Origin: Bacteroidota bacterium
Lineage (GTDB): Bacteria > Bacteroidota > Bacteroidia > Chitinophagales > Chitinophagaceae
Length of the DNA: 64,000 bases
Reading direction: 5' to 3'
NCBI GenBank assembly: GCA_023409975.1
Contig: JAEYQO010000115.1
Span: 26,066 to 90,065 of the forward strand
The notes below the pieces were generated by a model. That model was not told where the DNA came from and did no database searches. It was given only the letters and a program-made list of their open reading frames with translations. The stretch's first letter is position 1. Every line of letters begins with the position of its first letter. Shown in pieces: positions 15,335 to 25,034 of the stretch. The position numbers and the translations under genes are program-made.

Positions 15335-18310
15335 ATGAAGGTTCAAAACTTCCTTGTATTTAGTGCGTTATTTATATGTTTTTTGTTCAATGCTCCTGAG
15401 TGTAAAGCTACGCACCTTGCTGGAGCGGAAATCACTTATGAATGGATTTCTGGATCTACCTATCGAATTAACTATCGGATGTATAGGGACTGTTCCGGAA
15501 TTACGGAGCCTTCAACGGTTTCTGTTTGCTACCGCGATGCCTGTAATACATTTTCAGGTACGATAACTCTAAGTAAAGCACCAGCACCCAATGGATTGGA
15601 GGTAGGAACTGGTTGTCCGGGGTTTAATAGTACTTGCACCGGGGGAAGCAATCCAGGGTATCGTGAATGGTTGTATACCAATACGGTAACCTTGCCTTCA
15701 CAATGTAATTACTGGACTTTTTCTGCCAGCATTAATGCCAGAAACCCTTTTATAAATAACGTCGGCGGACCTCCAAATGGTGGAAATCCAGGAGCTCAGA
15801 ATCTGTACGTCGAAACTACTTTCGACAACCTTGCGGCACAGGGGAACTCTTCACCATACTTTACAGTGAAGCCTATCAACTACATGTGCATCAACTCACC
15901 CTACTCCTTCAATAACGGTGCTGTTGATCCAAACGGAGACTCCTTGTCTTTTGAGCTAATAATGCCTTTAGGAGGTGGTGGTTCCTGTAATCTTTCTACA
16001 ACGCCAACACCATTGTTGTTTAACACAAGTGCAAGTCCACCCCATAACCTTATAAATAATCCGATACAAACCAATAATTCCTTCAGTTTGAATGCTAATA
16101 CTGGTCAAATGACCTTTACACCCTCAGCGATTCAGATCGGAGTGATCACAGTTTTGGTTAGGGAATGGAGAAATGGTCAGCAAATTGGCTCCGTAATAAG
16201 AGATATGCAGTACATTGTCATGCAGTGTACCTCAGTGCCTCCTACCATGGAAACAGATACGATGAGCTTTGGCGGCGTACAGATGGTAAATGGTCAGGTA
16301 CAGGGTTGTGCAGATGAGCCACTGAGCTTCTGTTTTGATGTTGGATCGACCAGCAACCAGGCAGTACTGGTGGTGAGCTCTAATAATGCAACGGTAGCAC
16401 CTGGTTCTACGATTACCTACACCGGACAGGGTACTGATTCCGTCAGGGGCTGTTTTAACTGGATTCCTTCAATGGCTGATACAGGTTTAAACATCCTGAC
16501 AGTTACCGTAAAAGATTCTAACTGTGTGCCTCCGGGAATTATCCTGCAACAAACCTTTACGATACCGCTTTACATCTGGCCACCAACCGTGGGTGGTCCG
16601 GATACGGCGATTTGTGCGATAGATTCAGTTCAATTGAATGTGAGTGGTGGTAATGCCTGGAATTGGACAGTTCTGGGCGGAGGATCTCCGATTACCTCAC
16701 TTAGCTGTACAAATTGCAAAAATCCATGGGCAAAACCGACCGTTACAACGAAATATGTGGTCACTTCTACTTCAGGAAACACATTCTGTAATAAAAACGT
16801 AGATACGGTGGAAATTGTTGTTCTTCCGCAGCCTGACTTTGATCTGGGTGCAGATGTAACTACCTGCGTCGGTGACTCGATCCAGTTGGATATCAACCTT
16901 AACCCTGAACCAAATACGACCTATCAGGTGTACTGGTCACCTGCGACCTTCCTCAGTAGCGATACAATTCCCAATCCCTGGGTGAAGCCCACCAATGATA
17001 TGACCTATGAGGTTACAGTGGTTCCCGGTGGTATCGGTCAGTGCGGAGGCAGGGACACGATAACAGTCAACGTATTGCAGGGATATACCATCTTCAATAG
17101 CGACTCCGCAATCTGTCTTGGTGCTTCCGTTCAGATCAATGCTATAGGCGACGCACGTTATAGCTATAGCTGGGATCCACAGGCGAATGTAAATGGACCT
17201 TTTGATCTGAATCCTGTAATTACACCAACGACTTTTGGTCCCCAGAGTTATACATTGACTGCGTCTTATCCGGGTTGTACAGATAGCGTCAGAACGATTG
17301 GGTTTGATGTGCAGCCAGTGCCTATGGTGTTTGCTGGTGCTGATCAGATCCTGTGTTATGGTGATACTGTCCATCTGATGCCTTTGATTACACCATCTGA
17401 TTCATTGTATACTCAGTATTCCTATAACTGGAATCCAAGCGGAGGCCTGAATAATGCGGGTATAAAGAATCCAATCTTCACGGCTTTTGGAACCAGCACA
17501 GTTAGTCTGACCGTTTCAACACCTGCCGGCTGTCTTGGAAGCGATGATGTCACCTTCAATGTCATCCCGACTGAGTTTATCACGATCTCGGATGATTTTG
17601 CGATCTGCGCTGGTGATAGCGCGAATCTGGAAGTGAAGGGTGGTAGCATTTCTGAACTGGTCTGGTATCCTCAATACTATATTGATGATTCGACCAGCTT
17701 CAACCCCGTAGTTTGGCCAATTACCACAACAACATTTACTGTAATCGCAAGAGATACCAACTACTGCCTGGATACGGCGACGGTTACAGTTGAGGTGAAA
17801 CCACAGGCTGTAGTTTCTTTGCCGGACAGTGTAAGAATTTATCCAGGTGAAAGCTATCAGATGGATCCCGTCAGCAATGCCTTGTATTTCGAATGGTTCC
17901 CTCCTATGGGCCTCAGTAATCATCTGATTGCTAATCCGATAGCGAAGCCAGAAGTGGATACCCGTTACCATGTGGTGGCGCGTACGGAGTTCGGCTGCTA
18001 TACTTCTGATTCTATAGATATATATGTTAATCTGGATTCTTACATAGACGTACCCAACGCTTTTGTACCCGGCAACGGTCATAATAATACAATAAAGGTT
18101 GTCCGGATAGGAGACGCTATGTTGAAATCATTCAGGATATATAACCGCTGGGGTGTCAAAGTCTTCGAAAGCGCGAATATTGACGAGGGCTGGGATGGTA
18201 GGCTGAATGGTGAGCCTCAACCTATGGGAGTGTATATCTATACGGTTGAAGCAGAAACACCTTCAGGAAGGAAGTTTGTTAAGCAAGGTAATATCACACT
18301 TATCAGATAA
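15335..18310 (+). CDS. Large surface protein with PKD-like repeats and CHU_C (gliding-type) C-terminal domain
   Basis: The 991-residue protein has a signal peptide and a mature N-terminus THLAGAEITYEW-, RINYRMYRDCSG. This module is typical of Bacteroidota surface proteins. Repeated Ig/PKD-like units follow, each with a pattern like DTAICAIDSVQLNVSGG then W.P......NP...PT.TT.Y.V. The last 90 or so residues (VPNAFVPGNGHNN, FRIYNRWGVKVFES, EGWDGRLNGEPQPMGVYIY) are the gliding-motility-associated CHU_C domain, a type B T9SS signal. It probably sits on the cell surface or is released, with a role in adhesion or motility inferred only. The next gene is a paralogue. Confidence 0.88.
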   Translation: MKVQNFLVFSALFICFLFNAPECKATHLAGAEITYEWISGSTYRINYRMYRDCSGITEPSTVSVCYRDACNTFSGTITLSKAPAPNGLEVGTGCPGFNSTCTGGSNPGYREWLYTNTVTLPSQCNYWTFSASINARNPFINNVGGPPNGGNPGAQNLYVETTFDNLAAQGNSSPYFTVKPINYMCINSPYSFNNGAVDPNGDSLSFELIMPLGGGGSCNLSTTPTPLLFNTSASPPHNLINNPIQTNNSFSLNANTGQMTFTPSAIQIGVITVLVREWRNGQQIGSVIRDMQYIVMQCTSVPPTMETDTMSFGGVQMVNGQVQGCADEPLSFCFDVGSTSNQAVLVVSSNNATVAPGSTITYTGQGTDSVRGCFNWIPSMADTGLNILTVTVKDSNCVPPGIILQQTFTIPLYIWPPTVGGPDTAICAIDSVQLNVSGGNAWNWTVLGGGSPITSLSCTNCKNPWAKPTVTTKYVVTSTSGNTFCNKNVDTVEIVVLPQPDFDLGADVTTCVGDSIQLDINLNPEPNTTYQVYWSPATFLSSDTIPNPWVKPTNDMTYEVTVVPGGIGQCGGRDTITVNVLQGYTIFNSDSAICLGASVQINAIGDARYSYSWDPQANVNGPFDLNPVITPTTFGPQSYTLTASYPGCTDSVRTIGFDVQPVPMVFAGADQILCYGDTVHLMPLITPSDSLYTQYSYNWNPSGGLNNAGIKNPIFTAFGTSTVSLTVSTPAGCLGSDDVTFNVIPTEFITISDDFAICAGDSANLEVKGGSISELVWYPQYYIDDSTSFNPVVWPITTTTFTVIARDTNYCLDTATVTVEVKPQAVVSLPDSVRIYPGESYQMDPVSNALYFEWFPPMGLSNHLIANPIAKPEVDTRYHVVARTEFGCYTSDSIDIYVNLDSYIDVPNAFVPGNGHNNTIKVVRIGDAMLKSFRIYNRWGVKVFESANIDEGWDGRLNGEPQPMGVYIYTVEAETPSGRKFVKQGNITLIR

Positions 18311-18349
18311 TCATTAAGCTAATTCATTAAATAACAAGTAAATACGACC

Positions 18350-21300
18350 ATGGCTACAAAAAACGGAATGTTTCGCAGGTTGCTACTAGGTTTGATGCTT
18401 CTACTGCTGGCAGGTGTCGGCAACAGGGTTCAGGCTTCACACGTGGCTGCTGCAGATATTTACTGGGATTATATCGGTACCGGACCGAATAACCTACATT
18501 ACAGGGTTACCCTGGTATTGTTCAAGGCGTGTGAGCCGGGCTCTGCGAGTTTGGGAACAACCGCAGGAGTTGTTTTTAATTCAAGCTGTGCGGGTCCCAT
18601 AAACAGGACGCTACCCATGACGGCTGGTCCGGATACAATGGACCAGCTTTGTGCGAACTTCGCTCCGATCAATGCCTGCCGTGTTCCAGGTTCTGTATGG
18701 CCGGCATTCGAGCGCCGCATTTATAGTGATACTATTACACTACCCGTAGCCTGTACCGACTGGAAGGTTACCTATACACTTTGTTGTAGAAACAATGCTA
18801 TCAATAATCTGCAAGGTGCTTCAGGTTATAATATGTATACTGAAGCCGGGATTAACAACGTTGCCCGTTGGAATAATAGCTCACCAAGATTTATTGTTGA
18901 TCCGATTCCTTATCTCTGTCAGGGACAACCCGCCTTCTTCCTGAATGGGCCCCTGGACCCCAATAATGACTCCATGTCGACTATAAATGTACGACCTCTC
19001 GATCCGGCTCTTATACCTTATGCTGCAGGTTACAGCCTTGCGGATCCAATTGGTTCAGACCCCAACAACCCTTATGCAGTAAATCAGAATACAGGTACCG
19101 CCACTTTCACACCTTTGAACACGGGTAAGTTTGTACTGGCGTTCGAATGTGCCGACTATGATCGTCAGACAGGTACTCAGCTTAGTTATATCCGTCGTGA
19201 CGTACAGGTGGCCGTGCTGAACTGTAATGCTTCGCCGCCTGATATCGATACCACACCTGTAAGTATCACCGGTGGGTCCTGGAATCCAACTCCTCCGACC
19301 GGTGGATATATCGTAGGATGTCCGAACACGCCACTCACCTTCGAGATAAGTGGGAAATCGAATACCATTTCGAATGCAGTTTTTCTGTCTTCTACCAATA
19401 ATATCGTACTTCCTACATCTTCCTTCACGGTTACTGGTCAGGGTACCTCAAATCCTGTAGGTACATTCACGTGGACGCCAACCGGTGTGGATGTGGGTGA
19501 TTATACTATCATCTTTGAAGCGAAAGACTCCACTTGTAACAACAACCAGCCGATCGTACTCAAGAATTATTTCGTAGTATTTATCAAGATTGTTCAGGGA
19601 GTTCGCGCCGGACCTGATGGATTTGTTTGTCAATTGGATGCTAAACCCTGGCAGCTTAGTGTATCAGGACCTCCGGGAGCGATCTATCAGTGGAGTTCCT
19701 TAGGTGGAGGAGCAGCCCAGTTCCTCGATGATCCGAATATTCCGAACCCTAAAGCAAATCCACCTTATAATTATACCTATGTTGTAGAGGCAACAAATTT
19801 TACCGATCAGTGTAAGAATAAGGATACTGTGAATGTAGTGATAGACACTTCCAATAGTATCGTTGCCACACCAAGCGAAGTCGTCATGTGTCGTCCTGGT
19901 TACATGCAGTTGACTTCACAGGGAAAAGGTAATGCTCCTTTGAAGAATATGGCTTGTGGAACACAGGAAATTATGACCTGTTCTACTCCAGATGTAGTCG
20001 AGGTACAACATACGAGTTCCACTATTCCACCCGTGGCCGCACAGGTGACAACATCTAACCTCTATAGTATTTTCCCGTCCTATAGAACTGCCCGAATGCA
20101 GATACTTCTTTCGCAGTATGATCTGTGGAGAGCCAATTTGCGTCCGGGTACGATTAGTAAGATCGGCTTCTCGGTGAATACGGCTACTCCGACACAATAT
20201 CACAACTTTACAATATCCCTCAAGTGTACGAATCAGAATGAGATCAGCAACAATCTTGGCGGTATGGAGACTGGTGCAACACTGGTGTACACAGCACCTG
20301 GTCCGGTAGTGGTGACTCCGGGATGGAACGAGTTCGATCTTGATATGCCTTATAGCTGGGATAGTACTAAGAGCCTTATTGTTGAAATTTGCTATAACAA
20401 TAGTGCTGCCGGTACTGCGGCCCACATGGATGCTGTTCAGACATTCACAGGATTGCAGAATAATCAGCCGCTGACACAGTTTGCAATTTCATCTATGAAT
20501 TCAGGAAGTGGAAGTATCTGCCAGGTTACTGGTGCTCCTGTCACCTACTACGGCTCCAGGCCAATAGTCAGATTCAACTATTGTCCTGCTGACACAGTTC
20601 CATTCCAGTATACCTGGAGACCTGGTGACTTCCTTTCAGATTCTACAACTCAGAATCCGCTGGCGTATATCGCAGAGTCGACTAAATTCTACGTCTCCAC
20701 CTGGGGCAGGAATGGTTGTCGTGTAGTAGATTCTATTGACATCAAAGTTCCTATTCATGAGTATAGCGTATGGCCCGAGGATACGACTTTCTGTGAGGGT
20801 GAAGCGTTCAAAATGATCGCTACTGGTGATTATGATGTGATCCAGTGGTTTGAGGATACAACGATGAATGAAGCTAATCCGACCTTCCTGACCGCTGAGT
20901 CTCTTGACTGTCAGGACTGCGATGAGCCGGTGGGTACTCCGATTGTGAGCACCAATTACTACGCTGTTATGATTGATAAGGATGGTTGCGCAGATACTTT
21001 CATGGTGAAAGCCATCGTGAAAGAACTGCCTGAGGTCAATATCCTGAACAATGATACAACGATCAAGTATGGTCAGCGTGTTCAGCTTCTGGTAGCAGGG
21101 GCCTACCTCTATAGCTGGCAGCCTGTATCAACACTCAGCAACCCGAATATTGTAAATCCGATCGCTTCTCCAACTGAACCTACTCGCTATTATGTGTATG
21201 GTGTGGCAGAAAACGGTTGTCGTAACATGGATTCCGTTAAGGTGGATATTGACTACCGTGATCAGCTATTTGTTCCGACGGCCTTTACACCTAATGGTGA

Positions 21301-21535
21301 TGGCAGGAACGATGTGTTCCGCGTAGCGAATCTGACCTTCCAGCGTCTGCTCGAATTCAGAGTGTTCAATCGCTGGGGACAGGAGATTTTCTCAACTACC
21401 AATCCGCAAGCTGGATGGGACGGTAGCTGGAAAGGTGTACCTCAGGATATGGGCAGCTACCAGTACCTGATCCGTGTTGCTTATCCCGATGGTTTTGTCG
21501 AAACCTATAAGGGTGATGTGACGCTCGTCCGCTAG
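18350..21535 (+). CDS. Large surface protein with CHU_C C-terminal domain, paralogue of the preceding gene
   Basis: The 1061-residue protein has a signal peptide ending NRVQA and a mature start SHVAAADIYWDYIG-, YRVTLVLFKAC, matching the same N-terminal module as its upstream neighbour. The middle has PKD/Ig-like units plus an inserted 200-residue region (about 545-760). In that region TSNLYSIFPSYRTARMQILLS and RPGTISKIGFSVNTATPT resemble a beta-sandwich unit. The end (VPTAFTPNGDGRNDVFRV, RVFNRWGQEIF, AGWDGSWKGVPQDMG) is a canonical CHU_C domain. It follows 39 bases after its paralogue and is closed by a strong terminator, so the pair is probably cotranscribed. Confidence 0.88.
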   Translation: MATKNGMFRRLLLGLMLLLLAGVGNRVQASHVAAADIYWDYIGTGPNNLHYRVTLVLFKACEPGSASLGTTAGVVFNSSCAGPINRTLPMTAGPDTMDQLCANFAPINACRVPGSVWPAFERRIYSDTITLPVACTDWKVTYTLCCRNNAINNLQGASGYNMYTEAGINNVARWNNSSPRFIVDPIPYLCQGQPAFFLNGPLDPNNDSMSTINVRPLDPALIPYAAGYSLADPIGSDPNNPYAVNQNTGTATFTPLNTGKFVLAFECADYDRQTGTQLSYIRRDVQVAVLNCNASPPDIDTTPVSITGGSWNPTPPTGGYIVGCPNTPLTFEISGKSNTISNAVFLSSTNNIVLPTSSFTVTGQGTSNPVGTFTWTPTGVDVGDYTIIFEAKDSTCNNNQPIVLKNYFVVFIKIVQGVRAGPDGFVCQLDAKPWQLSVSGPPGAIYQWSSLGGGAAQFLDDPNIPNPKANPPYNYTYVVEATNFTDQCKNKDTVNVVIDTSNSIVATPSEVVMCRPGYMQLTSQGKGNAPLKNMACGTQEIMTCSTPDVVEVQHTSSTIPPVAAQVTTSNLYSIFPSYRTARMQILLSQYDLWRANLRPGTISKIGFSVNTATPTQYHNFTISLKCTNQNEISNNLGGMETGATLVYTAPGPVVVTPGWNEFDLDMPYSWDSTKSLIVEICYNNSAAGTAAHMDAVQTFTGLQNNQPLTQFAISSMNSGSGSICQVTGAPVTYYGSRPIVRFNYCPADTVPFQYTWRPGDFLSDSTTQNPLAYIAESTKFYVSTWGRNGCRVVDSIDIKVPIHEYSVWPEDTTFCEGEAFKMIATGDYDVIQWFEDTTMNEANPTFLTAESLDCQDCDEPVGTPIVSTNYYAVMIDKDGCADTFMVKAIVKELPEVNILNNDTTIKYGQRVQLLVAGAYLYSWQPVSTLSNPNIVNPIASPTEPTRYYVYGVAENGCRNMDSVKVDIDYRDQLFVPTAFTPNGDGRNDVFRVANLTFQRLLEFRVFNRWGQEIFSTTNPQAGWDGSWKGVPQDMGSYQYLIRVAYPDGFVETYKGDVTLVR

Positions 21536-21560
21536 AAGAAAGATAACATCAGATAAACAT

Positions 21561-21588
21561 CAAAAGGGTCGCGAAAGCGACCCTTTTG
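21561..21588 (+). terminator. Rho-independent terminator after the CHU_C gene pair
   Basis: A perfect 12-base-pair stem CAAAAGGGTCGC / GCGACCCTTTTG closes on a GAAA tetraloop, 25 bases after the stop codon. The T-tract is partly within the stem. Confidence 0.8.
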
Positions 21589-21750
21589 CATTGCGTGTGC
21601 CTTTTACATTGCGTGTGCCTTAATATTGCTAAACCTTACGATTCCGTGTCCCTTGCGATTGTTGTAGCTTACGATTGCTGTAACCTACGAACGTTGTACT
21701 TTACGATTGCTGTACCTTGCGATTCTGTATCTTACGATTGCGGTACCTTA
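21588..21750. repeat. Degenerate tandem array of a 16-base unit (about ten copies)
   Basis: Units related to CGATTGCTGTACCTTA follow one another directly after the terminator. The copies differ at several positions, for example CATTGCGTGTGCCTTT, CGATTGTTGTAGCTTA, CGAACGTTGTACTTTA and CGATTGCGGTACCTTA. Unit length is 15-18 bases. It carries no open frame of note. Confidence 0.8.
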
Positions 21751-22110
21751 CAGCGCTAATAGGTGACGTTCGTCAACCGAATATGCCCCTTTAGAAGGAT
21801 GCATAAACCCACCCATGTCAGCGTAGATTTATGGCCGACAGCGTCGTTAGTCGTTAGTCGTTAGTTTACAATTGCAATTCTGTGTACTCATGTTCGCTTG
21901 TGCCTTCTTCCTTGTGGGTCGGTGCAACGGTTCGGTTGTCTGGCCTCGTTCTATCTTCCGGTGGAGGAGAATCAGATACTTCTACCACGTCGCTTGCCTT
22001 AAAAAGTTTACTCCGGTGGCTGGCTTCTTTGCTTCAGCCTGGGTTTAGCGTGTTGCAAGGTCATTTGGCATAAAACTTATAATTTACAGTGTAATCAAAA
22101 ACATAAATAA
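21751..22110. other. Spacer with GTCGTTA repeats and a possible decayed minus-strand frame
   Basis: Three or more copies of GTCGTTA occur at 21841-21864. On the minus strand an open frame runs from 22033 to a TAA at 21866-21868. It encodes a polar, protein-like sequence (KASDVVEVSDSPPPED, then APTHKEEGTSEHEYTELQL) with no ATG. It may be the end of a decayed gene, but it could be chance. The upstream frame changes near 22000. No other feature is visible. Confidence 0.35.
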
Positions 22111-22611
22111 ATGTCCTCACCTGACTGGAGCCGTTTTGTGCTCAAGATCAATATCAAAGCACCCGTAAAAGCTATTTATGACGCCTGGACGATTCCCGAA
22201 CAACTGGAACAATGGTTTGTTAGGGAGGCCTCGTTCAATAGAAGCAATGATACACCAAGGGAAACATTTCTACCCGTACTTAAAGGCGACAAATACGTAT
22301 GGCGCTGGCATGGACATCCCGACGAAGTGATAGAGAAAGGGGAAGTGCTGATCGCCAATGAGGTTGACAAACTACAGTTTTCCTTTACGGCCGGTGGAAT
22401 TGTGACCGTTGATATAGGTGAGAGCATGGGAGAGACGATCGTGATGCTCACACAGGAGAAAATACCTACTGATGAAAAGGGACGGATGAATTACTTCGTA
22501 GGTTGCTACGGTGGATGGACATTTTATCTTGCAAACCTGAAATCGTATATGGAAGGAGGGATCGATCTGCGTAACAGAAACATCTCTTTCAGCAATATGG
22601 TTAACTCCTGA
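22111..22611 (+). CDS. SRPBCC/START-like domain protein (AHSA1 type)
   Basis: The 166-residue protein fits the helix-grip fold of Aha1-type SRPBCC proteins. It has an N-terminal strand KINIKAPVKAIYDAWTIPEQL, followed by EQWFV, a beta sheet (YVWRWHGHPDEVIEKGEV) and a long final helix (WTFYLANLKSYMEGG). Such domains bind hydrophobic ligands or act in stress responses; no ligand can be named. It is monocistronic, ending at a terminator shared with the convergent FN3 gene. Confidence 0.85.
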   Translation: MSSPDWSRFVLKINIKAPVKAIYDAWTIPEQLEQWFVREASFNRSNDTPRETFLPVLKGDKYVWRWHGHPDEVIEKGEVLIANEVDKLQFSFTAGGIVTVDIGESMGETIVMLTQEKIPTDEKGRMNYFVGCYGGWTFYLANLKSYMEGGIDLRNRNISFSNMVNS

Positions 22612-22646
22612 TGTTTTCCCGGACGGGGCAAATACATTATTGCATA

Positions 22647-22680
22647 AAAAAACAGGCTGCATTGCAGCCTGTTTTTTGTT
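22647..22680. terminator. Bidirectional terminator
   Basis: A stem AAAAAACAGGCTGC / GCAGCCTGTTTTTT with an ATT loop lies between two convergent genes, with A- and T-tracts on the two sides. Confidence 0.88.
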
Positions 22681-22696
22681 TAATCGTTGCTTTACT

Positions 22697-24901
22697 TTAG
22701 AGCTTTTGTATCCGGAAAACGCTGCTGTTTACATCATCTGCATATTTCAGTATGTAGATGCCTGCGGCAAGATCCCGGACATCAATTCTGAGTTCATTCT
22801 GGTCTACTGAATAGACTCTGTTGATCTTTCCGGACAGATCCGTCAGAAGAACCCTCGCGCTTCCTGTTTTATTTCCGGTTAACTTAACAGTTACTGCTTC
22901 GCTGACAGGGTTAGGGAATACATCGACCTGAAGGCCGTTCGTGGCAACTTCTTCGATACCTGTCGGATTCGTAGTGAAACACTGTGTTGACCACGTTGAA
23001 ATATCCGAAGTGCTGCAGATAGCCCGCACGTGGAGACAATAGAACGTGTTGGGACTGAGTCCGGTAGCTGTAAAATTCGTCTGGCTTGTAGCCGTACCGA
23101 AGGCTGGAGGGGCTGTAGTGGTATCCAGCGCGTATTCATAGTTCATCGCGCCCGAAACACTGCCCCAGCTCAGACTTGCAGATGTAGCGCTCATGCTGGT
23201 TACTATTGGTGCGGTAGGCGCCGTACAATTGACGAGTGTTGTAAAAGGTGTGGTCATCCAGGCTGAATAGATATTCGAGTCGCACCTGGTACGCAGGTGG
23301 AAGTAATAAGTAGTTCCACTGTTGAGGCTGAGCGGAGAGATGGCATTGTATAGAATGGGTTGACCAGTAAAAGTTGGTGCTGCCGGTGACGTATTGATAT
23401 GGTACTCGTATCCTGAAACTCCAGGGTAGGTATTCCAGGTAATGATGGCACTATTATGCGTGATATTGGTAATAGAAACAGAGTCAGGGCCAAGACAGAC
23501 GGATGGTGTTGTAAAGCTTTCTGTCGCCCATACAGAGTAGTTCGTGGTACCACAATGCGTTCGTACGTGAACATAGTAGGTGGTTCCACCTGTTAGGTTT
23601 AGAGCTGTATGGGTAGTGTCAGTGGTTGGTGTGCCTGCAGCGGGCGGTGCTGGATTGGTTGATACCTCGTATTGATAACCTGCTGCGGGTGGAACTGTAG
23701 TGGAAGAATTCCAGGCGATCTCCGCTCCATTCATGTTCACATTACTGATGAAGATATTGGCCGGCTCATGACAGGGCGGGAAGGGGTTGATAAAACCATA
23801 AGTCTGCCAGCCGGAGGTGTTGACGGAGCAATTTGACCGGACATGGACGTAGTATTGAGCGCCGGGAATCAGACCTGTTGCATTCGCAAAGGTATCTGTA
23901 GTTGTAGTAAAACCACCTGTTGGAGGTGTAGCCGACTGATTAATAACGTACTGATAGTCGATAACACTCGCACTGTTCCAGTGTGCTGTTGCCGAACCTG
24001 GTACGTTGTTCGTCACCCAGGGTGTACCGGTTGAAGGACACGGAGGCCAGGGCAGGGTGGTGAATGGAGTAGTGGACCACACAGAATAGCTCGTGCTCGT
24101 GCAGTAGTTACGCAGGTGGAAATAATAGTTTGTATTTGCGTTAAGACCTGTAAGGTTGGCTGTGGTTGAGGTAGTGGTAGTGCCGGAAGACGGGAATGCA
24201 GGTGTCGTCGTCACAGCATATTCATAACCTGTCGTTGTAGCCGGAGCGGTCCAGCTAAAGTCGGCGGAAATCTGTGTGATATTAGAGGAAGTAACTCCGG
24301 TAGCATTGACACAGGGTGAGCCTGGAATGATATCAAAACCAAAATCAGCCAGACCAGCACCAGCGGTACCAGTCGCGGAAGTGACATTACCCCAGATTCT
24401 ACGATTGCCTAAGGTGCTGGAAGAATTTTGTTTCACTGAAAAACCCGTCACATATGCAGTCTGGGAAACCTCAACAATAAAATTCTGAGACCCATCCCAG
24501 AAGAACGGTGTGGTTAAAGGAATCTGGATCCAGTTGCTGCTGGTAATTCCGGTAAGGCTGAAAGTCATAGGGCCTTTCACCGTCGTTAGCCCCGTGGTAA
24601 ACGGTCCGGTTACGGTTGTGGAGGCGGCAGTATAGCCCATTTTCACCGTGAAATTTGTAAAAGTAGAAGAACCACCAGCCGGGGCAGTACCAACGTTTAA
24701 ATAAATATGGGTGATGTTACCCATTGGAGCCCCGGGAAAGTTTGACGGGTGATAGATCCACTGCACCTTATTGCTAGTCGTGGAGTTGAGTGGGAAATTG
24801 TTGTTACTGGTGCCGCCGGTTATAAAGTACTGAGGCGTCTGGGCAATTGCAGGCGCAGCAAATAACAGGAGCAGAAAGCTCGCTAAGTACAAAATTCTCA
24901 T
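22697..24901 (-). CDS. Secreted protein with five fibronectin type III domains and T9SS sorting domain
   Basis: The 734-residue protein has a signal peptide (MRILYLASFLLLLFAAPAIAQ) and an N-terminal beta-sandwich of about 190 residues. Five FN3-like units of about 90 residues follow. Each starts with a cysteine (PCVNATG, CPSTGTP, CHEPANI, CLGPDSV, CTAPTAP) and holds a strand of the form YYxHxRxxC. The C-terminus (VDVFPNPVSEAVTVKL to AAGIYILKYADDVNSS) is a T9SS type A sorting domain. The paired cysteines in each FN3 unit suggest regular disulfides. It is likely surface-attached or released; adhesion or substrate binding is only inferred. Confidence 0.88.
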   Translation of the reverse strand: MRILYLASFLLLLFAAPAIAQTPQYFITGGTSNNNFPLNSTTSNKVQWIYHPSNFPGAPMGNITHIYLNVGTAPAGGSSTFTNFTVKMGYTAASTTVTGPFTTGLTTVKGPMTFSLTGITSSNWIQIPLTTPFFWDGSQNFIVEVSQTAYVTGFSVKQNSSSTLGNRRIWGNVTSATGTAGAGLADFGFDIIPGSPCVNATGVTSSNITQISADFSWTAPATTTGYEYAVTTTPAFPSSGTTTTSTTANLTGLNANTNYYFHLRNYCTSTSYSVWSTTPFTTLPWPPCPSTGTPWVTNNVPGSATAHWNSASVIDYQYVINQSATPPTGGFTTTTDTFANATGLIPGAQYYVHVRSNCSVNTSGWQTYGFINPFPPCHEPANIFISNVNMNGAEIAWNSSTTVPPAAGYQYEVSTNPAPPAAGTPTTDTTHTALNLTGGTTYYVHVRTHCGTTNYSVWATESFTTPSVCLGPDSVSITNITHNSAIITWNTYPGVSGYEYHINTSPAAPTFTGQPILYNAISPLSLNSGTTYYFHLRTRCDSNIYSAWMTTPFTTLVNCTAPTAPIVTSMSATSASLSWGSVSGAMNYEYALDTTTAPPAFGTATSQTNFTATGLSPNTFYCLHVRAICSTSDISTWSTQCFTTNPTGIEEVATNGLQVDVFPNPVSEAVTVKLTGNKTGSARVLLTDLSGKINRVYSVDQNELRIDVRDLAAGIYILKYADDVNSSVFRIQKL

Positions 24902-24992
24902 GGGTACGTTTTTAATATTCCAGATTAGTGTTGAAATAAAGTTAAAAAAATACCCAGAGAAAAGGAAACCTATTGGTTCATTTGCAATATAA

Positions 24993-25027
24993 TTGAAAAC
25001 CGGTCAGATGTAACTGCCGGTTTTCAA
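24993..25027 (-). terminator. Hairpin terminator downstream of the MBL-fold gene
   Basis: The arms TTGAAAACCGG and CCGGTTTTCAA form an 11-base-pair stem just after the end of the minus-strand MBL gene. The trailing T-run is weak, so efficiency is uncertain. Confidence 0.6.
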
Positions 25028-25034
25028 GTGAGTT

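Noticed and set aside
21588..21750. CRISPR array
   Set aside because: The repeats are directly adjacent, only about 16 bases and strongly diverged, with no spacers and no cas genes.
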